In this document: positions 1 through 7,598 of the stretch, piece after piece
Position numbering within the stretch: position 1 is the first letter of the stretch
Layout: each line of letters opens with the position of its first letter
Notes under the pieces: generated by a model
Database searches by the model: none
The model's input: the letters and a program-made list of their open reading frames with translations, nothing else
What the model was told of the DNA's origin: nothing
From: Phoronis ovalis
Taxonomy: Eukaryota; Phoronida; Phoronidae
Length of the DNA: 12,601 nucleotides
Reading direction: 5' to 3'
Assembly: GCA_028565635.1 (NCBI GenBank)
Contig: JAOXYB010043782.1
Location: 1 to 12,601, forward strand
Program-made: the position numbers and the translations under genes

Positions 1-82
1 ATGTTGAAAGGTGATTTAGAGATCAGGTAACATTCATAAAAGCCAATATGAGCAACCCTGCCTTTGCTAAAAGGCTATCTAG
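1..82 (+). repeat. 3' end of a dispersed Helitron-like repeat (copy E1)
   Basis: The window opens inside a repeat copy whose right end is visible. GCCTTT (60-65), loop GCTA (66-69) and AAAGGC (70-75) form a perfect 6-bp hairpin, followed 3 bases later by CTAG (79-82) and then TT. The same hairpin plus CTAG-TT occurs at 6428-6451 and, with one stem mismatch, at 10935-10960. A short hairpin just before a CTRR terminus is the known 3' end of Helitron-type elements; calling this one is inference, since the spacer is shorter than the usual roughly 10 bases. The body of this copy lies left of the window. Confidence 0.5.
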
Positions 83-316
83 TTATTAATTAACTTTCAA
101 TAATCTTATTTGGTGCAAAAACATACACTGATATTTTCCTTTAGTGGAAAGTCATGTTTTTGTTTAACTTTTTATTAATTATTCTTTTCCTATCATTAAC
201 TTTCAAAGACAAGCAAAACACATTTTTACTCCATAAATTGCTAGCAATTAAAACTTTGATTATGACAGTTACATTTCAGAAATATCATAAATTAAAATAA
301 AATGGACTTTGACTAC

Positions 317-462
317 CTTTTCTGGAAATCTTCCAAGGATATCCTGGACTCTTTCTTGTCGACCCTGAGCGGCTTCTCGGACCAGCGCATCAGAGTTTGG
401 CACCTCAGCGGCAGGACGGGGATTAATCAGAAACTGTTCTATCAGTGTATTTAGCGCAGTAG
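317..462 (-). CDS. Candidate internal exon of a Mind-bomb (MIB2-like) E3 ubiquitin ligase
   Basis: On the minus strand an open frame ends in a 29-residue stretch (403 down to 317) running from VPNSDALVREAAQG to GRFPEK. This resembles the segment just before or at the first ankyrin repeat of MIB2-type E3 ligases, where a pattern like LV-EAA-G----DLL-R-PE-VD occurs. Mind-bomb proteins ubiquitinate Notch ligands and other targets; only this fragment is visible here. The stretch is clearly richer in GC than its surroundings, which supports an exon. A candidate but weak donor, AAAAG|GTAGTC, follows at 317/316 in phase 0. The upstream boundary is uncertain: acceptors could lie at 464-463 (TTATGCTTGCAG, exon from 462) or at 405-404 (exon from 403). 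The residues upstream of VPNSD are not recognisable. Downstream exons would lie left of the window; no upstream exon is recognisable to the right. The family call rests on recalled similarity, not a search. Confidence 0.42.
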
Positions 463-532
463 CTGCAAGCATAAATTCAGTCATTTTGAACTGGTGACTC
501 ATATTCATAAGCAGTTTCAGCATTGTTTTCAA

Positions 533-1353
533 TAAATATTTTTTCTGTTCCAGGAAAACTCAAAAGATGTCTTTACAGTCACAAACTATGAATGCAATCA
601 TCATCTGCTAGTAACAACGTAAAAGTCTATCAAATTTTAAAACATAAGCAGTTTTCAGTCTCAACCAGAGGTTTATTTAAAATATATAGATTTTTACAAT
701 GTCTAATAAAGATGTATATTAATTTGAAAGAACAGACACCTCAATAATTGTAATTGTTAAAAATATTAATATTTTCCCTACTTAATTATGCTTTAATTTT
801 AAAACTGTTTATTATATGATTACATTGTAGTATGTATTCATTTATATCATTATTCTCATATGCTTCCTGGTCACGATCTTAATAGATATTTTTCATTCTA
901 AAACCTCTATAATGTCATACAATTAATTAGCAGCTTACAAATAGCTTTCAGAGTACAAAGAGATGCAGGTGGTCACATTGTTGGAAACAATAGTTAGGAA
1001 GCCTTTGAAGGAAGTGCAGGCACTTCTTCTAATCATAACATAAAAGCATAATTATATTGGAAGTCTTAGCAAGAAGTGCAGGCACATCTTCAAGTAATCA
1101 CAATATAATTACTAATAACAGCTTTGGAATGATAACATTTTATTTATAATATTACAGTCAAATGGTTTTTGCTTTAATAGGCAGTGATAAAGTGGGATAT
1201 TTGTGACTTGAGAAAGCTACCAGTGAACAGCTACAACCTATGCATACATTTTGGTCAGCAAAGTTGAGGAATAAAACAGTGAACAAATCGACTTGAAATC
1301 AAAGTTATTTGAGATCCATCTCCTAATCAAGAATTGAATCCAGGTTAAGGTAC
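533..1353. other. AT-rich non-coding stretch upstream of GPCR gene 1
   Basis: No coding signal is visible. If the mib2-like exon is real, part of this may be its intron; the right part should hold the promoter and 5' untranslated region of GPCR gene 1. No single TATA box stands out in so AT-rich a background. The only structured part is the tandem duplication at 995-1118. An in-frame TAA at 1324-1326 closes the GPCR reading frame 10 codons before its ATG. Confidence 0.5.
995..1118. repeat. Two-copy 62-bp tandem duplication with a palindromic core
   Basis: Two diverged copies (about 995-1056 and 1057-1118) align with a constant 62-base shift. Both contain GAAGTGCAGGCAC. In copy one this lies in GAAGTGC-AG-GCACTTC (1011-1026), a perfect 7-bp inverted repeat with a 2-base centre. 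Copy two (1073-1091) keeps the left arm and continues GGCACATCTTC, so the palindrome is imperfect. The duplication lies about 240-360 bases upstream of the GPCR gene 1 ATG, so it could be promoter-proximal; a regulatory role is inference only. Confidence 0.6.
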
Positions 1354-2388
1354 ATGGATAGTTTGAAAATGGATAACATGACAGAAAATGCAACTGGATT
1401 GGACGTGAACGGGACAAAGCCACTGACTATGAGATCACTACAGCAAACAACACCAACAATTGCAACAATTCTATTGTCCTTTAAAAGTATACTGGTAGCA
1501 GCTATTTTAATTGGTAATATTTTGGTGCTAGCCGTTTATGCCAGATTTTCAAAAATTCGAGCTCAACCATTCAACGTGTTCATTGTTGCTCTGGCTATTA
1601 CTGACTTTGGAACAGGTTTATTTACAGTACCCATGGATATCTACCGAAATGTATTACCAAGCTTATTTGACCCTGAAGAACCAGTTCCTTGGTTTTTCAA
1701 TAGTAAAAAAATATGTTTATTTGCATTGTTTGTATCCATACAACCTCAGATATGGTCAGCCACTTCTGTGGTGCTGATATCACTGGATCGTTTAATAGCT
1801 ACATTTTTTCCGCTTTATTATTACAATATCGTGTCTCGCACAAAAGCAGTGTGTTGCATCATCATTGCTTGGTTCATTGCATCTACTCCTCTGTATGCTG
1901 CAATCTCATTGGCTGACTTACAAACCCATGATCCTACAACCCGATGTACAACTGGCCGGCAATTTCTTCCAAAATTAGAAAGGGCGATCTTTTATGTATG
2001 GTCTGCAATGCCCGTTATGCTCTGTATCATAATATATTTCGCAATCATCCTGAGGTTCTGCATTAATAAAAGTACCATAAAAAGCCAGAAACGATTCACC
2101 ATTACAATGGCTGTAACAATAGGCGTTTTTATCATTTGCATGTTTCCACTATTTGTGTTGAGTCATAGACCGGAAACACTTTCTCGTGCTCAATGGCTTG
2201 ATGGTATTAATGTGGCTCTTTATCTAGTCCATGCCAACAGCTTCATGAATGTGATAATTTATAATATTACAAACAAAACATTTAGGCATTGTTTCCTCAA
2301 ACTTTTGGGTAGAAAAAAGGAAAAAAATGGCCGTTGTAAAAACCCATCTCACACTAACCCAGAAGTTAAAGAAACCAGCCGTTTTTAA
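1354..2388 (+). CDS. Orphan rhodopsin-like (class A) GPCR, intronless, paralogue 1
   Basis: A complete 344-residue seven-helix receptor for the plasma membrane. The N-terminus is short and has N-glycosylation sequons at N8, N12 and N19. Approximate helices: TM1 40-65, TM2 73-100, TM3 117-150, TM4 163-185, TM5 210-236, TM6 247-272, TM7 282-305. Landmarks: N55 (1.50), D84 (2.50), C121 (3.25) with ECL2 C198, S135 (3.39), D145-R146-L (DRY variant), W173 (4.50), P220 (5.50), Y228 (5.58), P265 (6.50), N295-S296 and N299-V-I-I-Y303 in place of NPxxY. Position 6.48 is Met, not Trp. Position 3.32 is Ser, so an amine ligand is unlikely. C313 after TM7 could be palmitoylated. The first ATG has a weak context (T at -3); the ATG at 1369 (Met6, A at -3, G at +4) is stronger and may be the true start, giving 339 residues. 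An in-frame TAA lies 30 bases upstream. No intron interrupts the frame. Ligand and G-protein coupling cannot be read from the sequence. Confidence 0.95.
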   Translation: MDSLKMDNMTENATGLDVNGTKPLTMRSLQQTTPTIATILLSFKSILVAAILIGNILVLAVYARFSKIRAQPFNVFIVALAITDFGTGLFTVPMDIYRNVLPSLFDPEEPVPWFFNSKKICLFALFVSIQPQIWSATSVVLISLDRLIATFFPLYYYNIVSRTKAVCCIIIAWFIASTPLYAAISLADLQTHDPTTRCTTGRQFLPKLERAIFYVWSAMPVMLCIIIYFAIILRFCINKSTIKSQKRFTITMAVTIGVFIICMFPLFVLSHRPETLSRAQWLDGINVALYLVHANSFMNVIIYNITNKTFRHCFLKLLGRKKEKNGRCKNPSHTNPEVKETSRF

Positions 2389-4140
2389 CTGAAATGGTAG
2401 AAATAGTACTACAAAAGAACATCGAGTATGCTGCAGTTGAAATTTCTTGGTACATACAAAATCGTAAAGAAAACAAATTATAAAACAGTTACTGTACTTG
2501 TTGACCTGAAAAATACTTGTGCAGAACATTTAGTGAATATAGTTATAAACTGAATCATGGAACAGAGATGCAGAAATGATCTTATAAGAAGAAGTGTAAC
2601 AAAGGAAAATCTACAACAAATAGAACAGTAAACCAGTCTTGCTCAACATTTTTCTGCAGACAAAAGAAAATTGAAATGTTACAAAATAATCATCAAAATA
2701 AACTGTAGTGGTCAGGAAAGCTGAATGTGCTAATGGAAGCCATATAACTAATCTTAAATGTCATCTACACTTTCAATCCCTGCAGGCAGAGATAACTGTT
2801 AATAATAATTATTATTATATTTTAATATTTCTATTATTTAAACAAGTATATTTTCTTGAGATAACTTTTATGCTAACTTTATTTGGCAAAACTTACATAT
2901 TCACACTTTGTACAATATTTGTCTTCAAGCTAAATTTGGTCTAGTATTAAATGAAATGGTAGCTAGATAAAAGTACATGTGCTTTAAAAGCATATAACTC
3001 AAGCTTAATTAACTTTTTTAAATCATAAAATAATAAATCTGATGTCTCTCAGTAAGGATGTTACCAAATACCTGTCAACCTACCTACTTCAAACTTTGAA
3101 CAAATAATCTCTATATATTTATGTAACTACAAAAGTTTGGCGTGGATTGTTGAAATTTTGTTTAATATATAATTATATGAATTTTCAAAGTTTTGTTCAT
3201 TCAATTTAGTTCAATTTTTTCTTGATGCATAAACTTTGAAAATTATATCTTTTAATTAATTAAAGCATAATTTTAAAATCAGACAACGTTTTGTAGCGAC
3301 GCAAAGACTACTTGTGTATAGTTTCAATCATACAAGCTGAGAACATTTTTTGATTTTATCCCTTTAAATTATTTATTCAATTTATTTTATATACTTTTAA
3401 AATATGTATACTATATATACTTTACTGTCTATTGTCTCATTCAATTAAACAAAATTTAACTTAAATTAGGAAAGTTGAATTAGTAATGCCAAACAATGTT
3501 CACTACTAAAATGTGGAATAATTTGCATATTTAAGCATGCTAATTTTTCACCTAGTATATATTAAATGGAAAAAATGTGACAGTCCGAAAGATAGCATTA
3601 ACTTCCATTGAACAGTTAACATGTTATTATTATTCATTAATCAATGAATATATACTTGATATAAATGCTGCTAAGGTCATATCTTTATACTCTTAATAAA
3701 AACTTGCTGAATAATTTAAAATCAAGAAAGTTCAAGGTCACTATGAAGTGGTGTCACATACCAAAGTGCTAGGAGGCCAAGAAAAACTACATCACAAGCT
3801 GCTGCTTGGAACAATACATGGATTTTTTTGAAAACAAAATAAAGCATTGTGCATCTTAAAGTTAGAGTAATGCTACAAATTTAAGTAAGCCGATGCATAG
3901 CTTTGCAATGCATAATTTTGGAAATGAAAACATGATCAACCTGTCAACAAATTACATAATACAAAAAAGAAAGGATCACCCTAAAAATATATCTTTTATT
4001 CTGACAGATGGCAATCGATCCATATAGTAATACGCCTTAAAAATGGCACAAAAAATACAGACAAAAGTTTCAGCGTTTTCATTTCAAACATTATGAATTC
4101 CAATTTGAGAGTGGAACGCTGTATTAACTAAGTAGTTATC
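2389..4140. other. 3' flank of GPCR gene 1 and AT-rich non-coding DNA
   Basis: The first 300 bases are the probable 3' untranslated region. The rest is AT-rich with frequent stops in all frames and no recognisable protein. A single extended half-site, TCAAGGTCA (3732-3740), matches the monomeric FTZ-F1/ERR-type nuclear receptor motif, but one site in this length means little. I see no GPCR pseudogene remnant in it. Confidence 0.5.
2697..2702 (+). other. Candidate poly(A) signal of GPCR gene 1
   Basis: The first AATAAA after the GPCR gene 1 stop codon lies about 310 bases downstream. The distance is plausible for a short 3' untranslated region, but the hexamer is common by chance in DNA this AT-rich. 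Confidence 0.35.
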
Positions 4141-4262
4141 TTTCTTGAATTTTCGTGAAAATATTTTGTCAGAATATCTTGCCGATTTACAGCAGAACAG
4201 CTCTGCTGATCCAACGTATATTCGTGGACACTCGGAGTACCATTGCGCAGTACCTCAAAAGT

Positions 4263-4295
4263 CAGGGTACACTTGTGTATACACCATTGTACCTG
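4263..4295. repeat. Imperfect palindrome centred on GTGTATACAC
   Basis: GTGTATACAC (4275-4284) is a perfect 10-bp palindrome. It is flanked by GGTACA (4266-4271) and TGTACC (4288-4293) as matching arms, so 4266-4293 is symmetric with only two mismatched pairs (4272/4287 and 4274/4285). It lies in a patch richer in GC than its surroundings with seven GTAC tetramers between about 4237 and 4408. Function unknown; it could be a transposon remnant or a protein-binding site. Confidence 0.6.
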
Positions 4296-4349
4296 GAGTA
4301 TATTCGTGTTGTACCATGTCGGACATAGACTCATTCAGCCTAATTAGGC

Positions 4350-4409
4350 AAGTACACCACTGTATCAGACTCTCTTGACACACTAGTGAATACAGTATGA
4401 GTGTACTTA
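4350..4409. repeat. Inverted repeat with 8+7 bp arms
   Basis: AAGTACAC and ACTGTAT on the left (4350-4365) are mirrored by ATACAGT and GTGTACTT on the right (4391-4409), with a 3-base length difference between the arms and a loop of about 25 bases. Together with the palindrome just upstream it forms a cluster of symmetric DNA. No open terminal structure or target duplication is clear. Confidence 0.55.
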
Positions 4410-5302
4410 TATTCAGAAACTTTTATATTGTACTTTGTCCTGCTTTTTATGATAAAATTGAAAACCTTTCATTACATCAACATCTTGCATCTTTTTTTCT
4501 GACACAACAATTTAATATAATTAGTCATGTGTGCTAGGAATTCAAAACTTTATTTTGGGCATATATTTGCCGAAAACTAGTTGTTTAAGGCAATGATACA
4601 AGAAAGACCTTTAAAAAAAGGACAGACACAGCTCCTAGTGTTTATATCACAGCATTATATGTTTTCACTTTACAGGCAAATTGGTGTATGTCTGCATACT
4701 AGAGAAAATATAAGAAAGGTCTGTAAGGCTTGTTACTGTTTAAATAACATTTACATTTTTTTCACACAAAATGAATGTTTTCTGAATCTCTAACATTCAC
4801 GCTATGTCATGGTGGTGGTATTTTTATACTTGTGTAAGCAACACAGGAAATTTTTTAATTAATGTGTTCAGACAACTCATAAAAAATCATAAGGTACATC
4901 CTACCGAAAAACTCCGCAGATCTAAATTCAAGTTTGAAAATACCAATATAACATAGCTTGAATGTTACTGTTTTAGAAAACATCTATTTTGTGTGAAAAA
5001 AATGTAATGCTGATTTTTTCATGAATTTTTATTTGAACAGTCACGATGGTCTACCTTAGCCTTAATAAAAAACAGGCACTAGAAGTATTTTGAAATACAT
5101 ATTCAAAGTATAAAGAACTGCATTAAAAAGTTTTAACCTGAAAAATATGAATTATAGCTGTTCAAAGGAAAACAGTGAAATCTAATTTGTGTACTGGTTA
5201 CTATCATAACAGACTCAATTATGTTGTCAACAAAGTGTAAGTGCCAAATAGGCATCATACCAGCAAAACCACAAGGAGTTACACTGTTAGAAACATTAAG
5301 TA
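4410..5302. other. AT-rich non-coding DNA, nothing recognised
   Basis: Short open frames occur in this stretch but none resembles a known protein or has splice-site support. No repeat or structure beyond simple A/T runs was seen until the element start near 5303. Confidence 0.5.
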
Positions 5303-5662
5303 GGGTTGCTCTATAAGGGAGCAATTTTAAAAATTGCTCTAAACATTCCAAAATGCCATTGTATTGAGTTATAACAAAGTATTTTAGATGACATTTGAGA
5401 AAATGTGAGTACTAAAGGTTTTATTTTTACTTTTTGGCATCAATTCAATTTACTGATCTTCCAATTTTCACCAAGTTATATCTCTAAGACTGTTGCAGTT
5501 AGGGACATAATATTTGAGGTTTGACATTCTCAGGGTTGACCATTGCTGACATTGGGGCCAAAAGGTCATTTAGCAGTCAAAGGTCAAAATTCTAAAATTG
5601 CTCGAAATGTTCCGGAATGGTGGTATTAGGTTATAAAAAGGTATAAAAAGGTGAATTTTTTT
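5303..5662 (+). repeat. Dispersed hairpin-ended repeat, 5' portion (unit A)
   Basis: Starts with AGGGTTGC and a hairpin TTGCTC-TATAAGG-GAGCAA (5306-5324). Then come a T-rich tract, the family signature ATTTTCACCAAG-TATATCTC-AAGAC near 5460-5495, and a block with GACATTGGGGCCAAAAGGTCA and TCAAAGGTCA near 5547-5586. The block 5410-5660 is closely matched in reverse complement by 6575-6840, including the end AAAAGGTGAATTTTTT. Unit A has no recognisable 3' end of its own; unit B begins about 10 bases later. No coding capacity. Confidence 0.75.
5306..5339 (+). repeat. Two mutually exclusive hairpins at the unit A terminus
   Basis: GAGCAA at 5319-5324 can pair with the upstream TTGCTC (5306-5311, 7-base loop). 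As part of GAGCAATTTT (5319-5328) it can instead pair with AAAATTGCTC (5330-5339), a perfect 10-bp stem around a single base. The middle arm cannot do both at once. The second stem leaves almost no loop in RNA or single-stranded DNA, so in practice the innermost pairs would open. Whether any switch occurs is unknown. Confidence 0.7.
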
Positions 5663-5671
5663 AACATTATT

Positions 5672-6451
5672 AGGTTGCACAGCAAGTGCAATCTATTGAG
5701 ATTGTATCTTTTTTTCTTTTTCCCAATTTTCAAACGTCTATAACTTGGAGACGCTTTGAGATATGGGTGTCAAACTTAAGGTGTGGACTTAGTAGGGGGG
5801 GGGACATACAAAAATTAGGTCAGGGGTCAATTTGATGTCAGTAGGTCAAATTTCAAAAATGTCTTAAAACGTTCAAAAATGAAGATATCTGGTGACCTAA
5901 AGGTCACCTTGATGATTTTTGAGGTCTTTTATGGGTCAAAAGGTCAGATTTTTATTTTTTAGCATGTTTTTGGTTAATTTTAATAAGCAAGATACTATAA
6001 ATCAAGACAGAGTGGTGCTACAGTCATATAATTTGACATATGTCATCCCTATGTCATCATAGCTGACCTAATAGGTCAAAAGGTTATTAGGGGGTCAAAA
6101 GGTCAAACTGTTACAATTGCATTTAACTTCTAAAAATGATGGTTTATGTTATTTAAAGGTACTCTAGGGGTTGTATGGTCATTTTGAGATCAAAAGGTCA
6201 AAAAAAAATAATTTCGTGAAAAGTTCAAAAATGAAGTTAGCAGGTCATTTAGAGGTTATCTTAGCTGACTTTGAGGTACATAGGGTCATTCAGAGGTCAA
6301 ACAGTCAAAATCTCAAAATTTCATGAAACTTGAGGACCTAAAGGTCATCCAGAGGTATTTGAACATCCATGGGTTCCAGGATAATTCTAATAGGTCTGGA
6401 TATCCAACTATTTCTTTGTGCAGCCTGGCCTTTGCTAAAAGGCGATTCTAG
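5672..6451 (+). repeat. Hairpin-ended Helitron-like repeat, full unit (unit B)
   Basis: The 5' end carries AGGTTGCAC and a hairpin TTGCAC-AGCAA-GTGCAA (5675-5691), then a T-rich tract and a diverged signature around 5725-5760 (TTTTCAAACGTCTATAACTTGGAGACG). The middle is dominated by GGTCAAAAGGTCA-type sequence and a run of nine G at 5795-5803. The 3' end is GCCTTT-GCTA-AAAGGC (6428-6443), GATT, CTAG (6448-6451), then TT, matching the end at 60-82. About 780 bp, non-coding. The preceding and following bases are both T, compatible with TT-targeted Helentron insertion, but two flanking bases are weak evidence. Confidence 0.65.
6428..6451 (+). repeat. 3'-terminal hairpin plus CTAG of unit B
   Basis: A perfect stem GCCTTT/AAAGGC with loop GCTA is followed after 4 bases by CTAG. 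Stem and loop are identical to those at 60-75, although the sequences beyond CTAG-TT diverge (TATTAATTAA versus TGACATAGGA). This places the element boundary at or just after CTAG. Confidence 0.6.
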
Positions 6452-7020
6452 TTTGACATAGGAGTTATGACATATTCAGTGTCCGGAGAGTCATAGGTCA
6501 AATGGACTAAACCCTGAAGGACTAAACAGTATGACTTGCAGTATGTTTCCTCCATAGAATTAATTTAAAAGATGCTTAAAAAATTCACCTTTTAATACCT
6601 AAATATTTGCACAGGTCATCAAATGACCTTTTTATAATCTAATGCCATCATTTTCGAACATTTTGCGCAATTTTACAATTCTAACCTTTGACTTCTAAAT
6701 GACATTTTGACCCCAATGTCAACAATGGCCTACCATGGGGATGTCAAATCTCAAATAGTATGTCCTTAACTGTAACTGTCTTCGAGATATAGTTTAGTGA
6801 AAGTTGGAAGATTAATACATTATTTAAAAAGACGCAATTTTAAAAATTTGACCTTTGACCTACAAATGACCTTTTGACTTCAAGGTCAACAATGGCCTAT
6901 TCTGGGGATGCCACACCCGAAGCACCATATCCCTAGTTATAACTGTCTTCGAGATATAGCTTGCTGAAAATAGAAAGAAGAAAGAAAACGCACAACATCA
7001 ACAGGCTTGCTCCCTTATAC
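6452..7020 (-). repeat. Inverted copy of the repeat with an internal duplication (unit D)
   Basis: Read on the minus strand from 7020, the sequence begins TATAAGGGAGCAAGCCTG, matching the loop and right stem of the unit A and C hairpins but lacking the left stem, so its 5' end looks truncated. Next come a pyrimidine tract and CAGCAAGCTATATCTCGAAG, nearly identical to unit C at 10459-10478. The core block is present twice in tandem (about 6975-6838 and 6825-6670), joined by a sequence like ACGCAATTTT. The part 6840-6575 is the reverse complement of unit A. The remainder, 6574-6452, has no clear match in the window. Confidence 0.65.
6849..6861 (-). promoter_or_regulatory. Perfect DR1 nuclear-receptor element
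   Basis: TGACCTTTGACCT on the plus strand is AGGTCA-A-AGGTCA on the minus strand, the consensus direct repeat with one spacer base bound by RXR heterodimers, HNF4 and COUP-TF. It is followed closely by another TGACCT (6867-6872) and a TCAAGGTCA (6880-6888). It sits within repeat unit D, 4.3 kb upstream of GPCR gene 2 and 4.5 kb downstream of GPCR gene 1. A link to either gene is not shown. Confidence 0.45.
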
Positions 7021-7372
7021 CATTTGACATGTACTACAATTATTCATACTTAACGATAACCAACTAGTGTTAGTCTAGATTAAGCTGTATATAAATGACA
7101 TAGTTTTTATGCAAACTGGAAGTCTTTTTTTTGTACATCAAACAAATTCAACATAAAATATATAAAAAGTGAATACAAAGCAGAGCTGTGAAAAATTGTC
7201 CATCAGATAACAGAGGGTCAATATCCTTATTTACCAAATTCCCTTACAATAATCCTAGAATAACAGGATTTTTTTTGGATTTTAAGCTGTATAAACGAAA
7301 GCTATCGACATCAGAAGCTGGAAAATGATGGCCAACTAAATGTATTCTATTCATATAATGGAGGCCAGAAAG
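7021..7372. other. AT-rich non-coding DNA between repeats
   Basis: No open frame of interest, no repeat match and no clear structure. It separates the hairpin-ended array from the 88-bp tandem pair. Confidence 0.5.
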
Positions 7373-7598
7373 TCTCCATTGTAATGCATGGAAAAGGGGC
7401 ATTCGTACCTCTACGGAGCTGAAATTTTCACCTGAATACGTGTTTTCTCACTTAAATATCACGTGTCTTGCACCCTGTCTTATATGCAGAAAAAATTTTG
7501 ATTCCCTGACTCTCCATTTAAATGCATTGCAAAAGGGCATTCTTGCCGCTACGGAGTTGAAATTTTCACCTGAATACGGTGTCTTCTCACTTAACATC
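7373..7598. repeat. Two direct copies of an 88-bp repeat, period 138 bp
   Basis: Copies at 7373-7460 and 7511-7598 both begin TCTCCATT and share a core CTACGGAG, one variable base, then TGAAATTTTCACCTGAATAC, followed by a TTCTCACTTAA motif. Identity is about 85% by eye with one single-base indel pair. The 50-base spacer is not duplicated. The repeat produces open frames on both strands (110 codons on the minus strand, 7448-7780), which I take as by-products. It may be a dispersed repeat in this genome; no ends are recognisable. Confidence 0.7.

Larger units (their letters stand above)
5563..6888. promoter_or_regulatory. Cluster of nuclear-receptor AGGTCA half-sites
   Basis: By eye about 15 AGGTCA and 6 TGACCT occur on the plus strand in about 1.33 kb, against fewer than one expected at random. 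Composite arrangements: perfect DR1 on the minus strand (6849-6861, TGACCTTTGACCT); DR1 with one mismatch (5817-5829, AGGTCA-G-GGGTCA); DR2 at 5933-5946 and 6092-6105 (GGGTCA-AA-AGGTCA); perfect palindrome GGTGACCTAAAGGTCACC (5891-5908, everted spacing 2); everted spacing 3 (6064-6078); inverted AGGTCAT-CAA-ATGACCT (6613-6629). AGGTCA is the core half-site of RXR, HNF4, COUP-TF and related receptors. The sites lie inside repeat units, so the density may be only a property of the element; binding is not shown. Confidence 0.5.

Noticed and set aside
1354-2388. Assignment to aminergic, adenosine, melanocortin or opsin receptors
   Set aside because: Position 3.32 is Ser rather than Asp. The 3.25-ECL2 cysteine pair that melanocortin receptors lack is present. 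Position 7.43 is not Lys in either receptor. The remaining motifs do not point to one named family, so I left them as orphans.
2224-2529. A 101-codon minus-strand frame across the end of GPCR gene 1
   Set aside because: It is an antisense shadow of the receptor's TM7 and tail plus its 3' flank, with no features of its own.
4128-4378. Overlapping open frames on both strands (68 and 77 codons)
   Set aside because: They coincide with the palindrome cluster, where both strands avoid stops together. Neither protein resembles anything I know.
5303-6451. A CRISPR-like or regular direct-repeat array from the recurrent GGTCAAA sequence
   Set aside because: Spacing is irregular, units are only 6-14 bases with no unique spacers, and the context is eukaryotic.
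5303-7020. An autonomous transposon with its own transposase or Rep/helicase
   Set aside because: No open frame longer than about 75 codons exists in the array, and none has conserved motifs, so the copies can only be non-autonomous.
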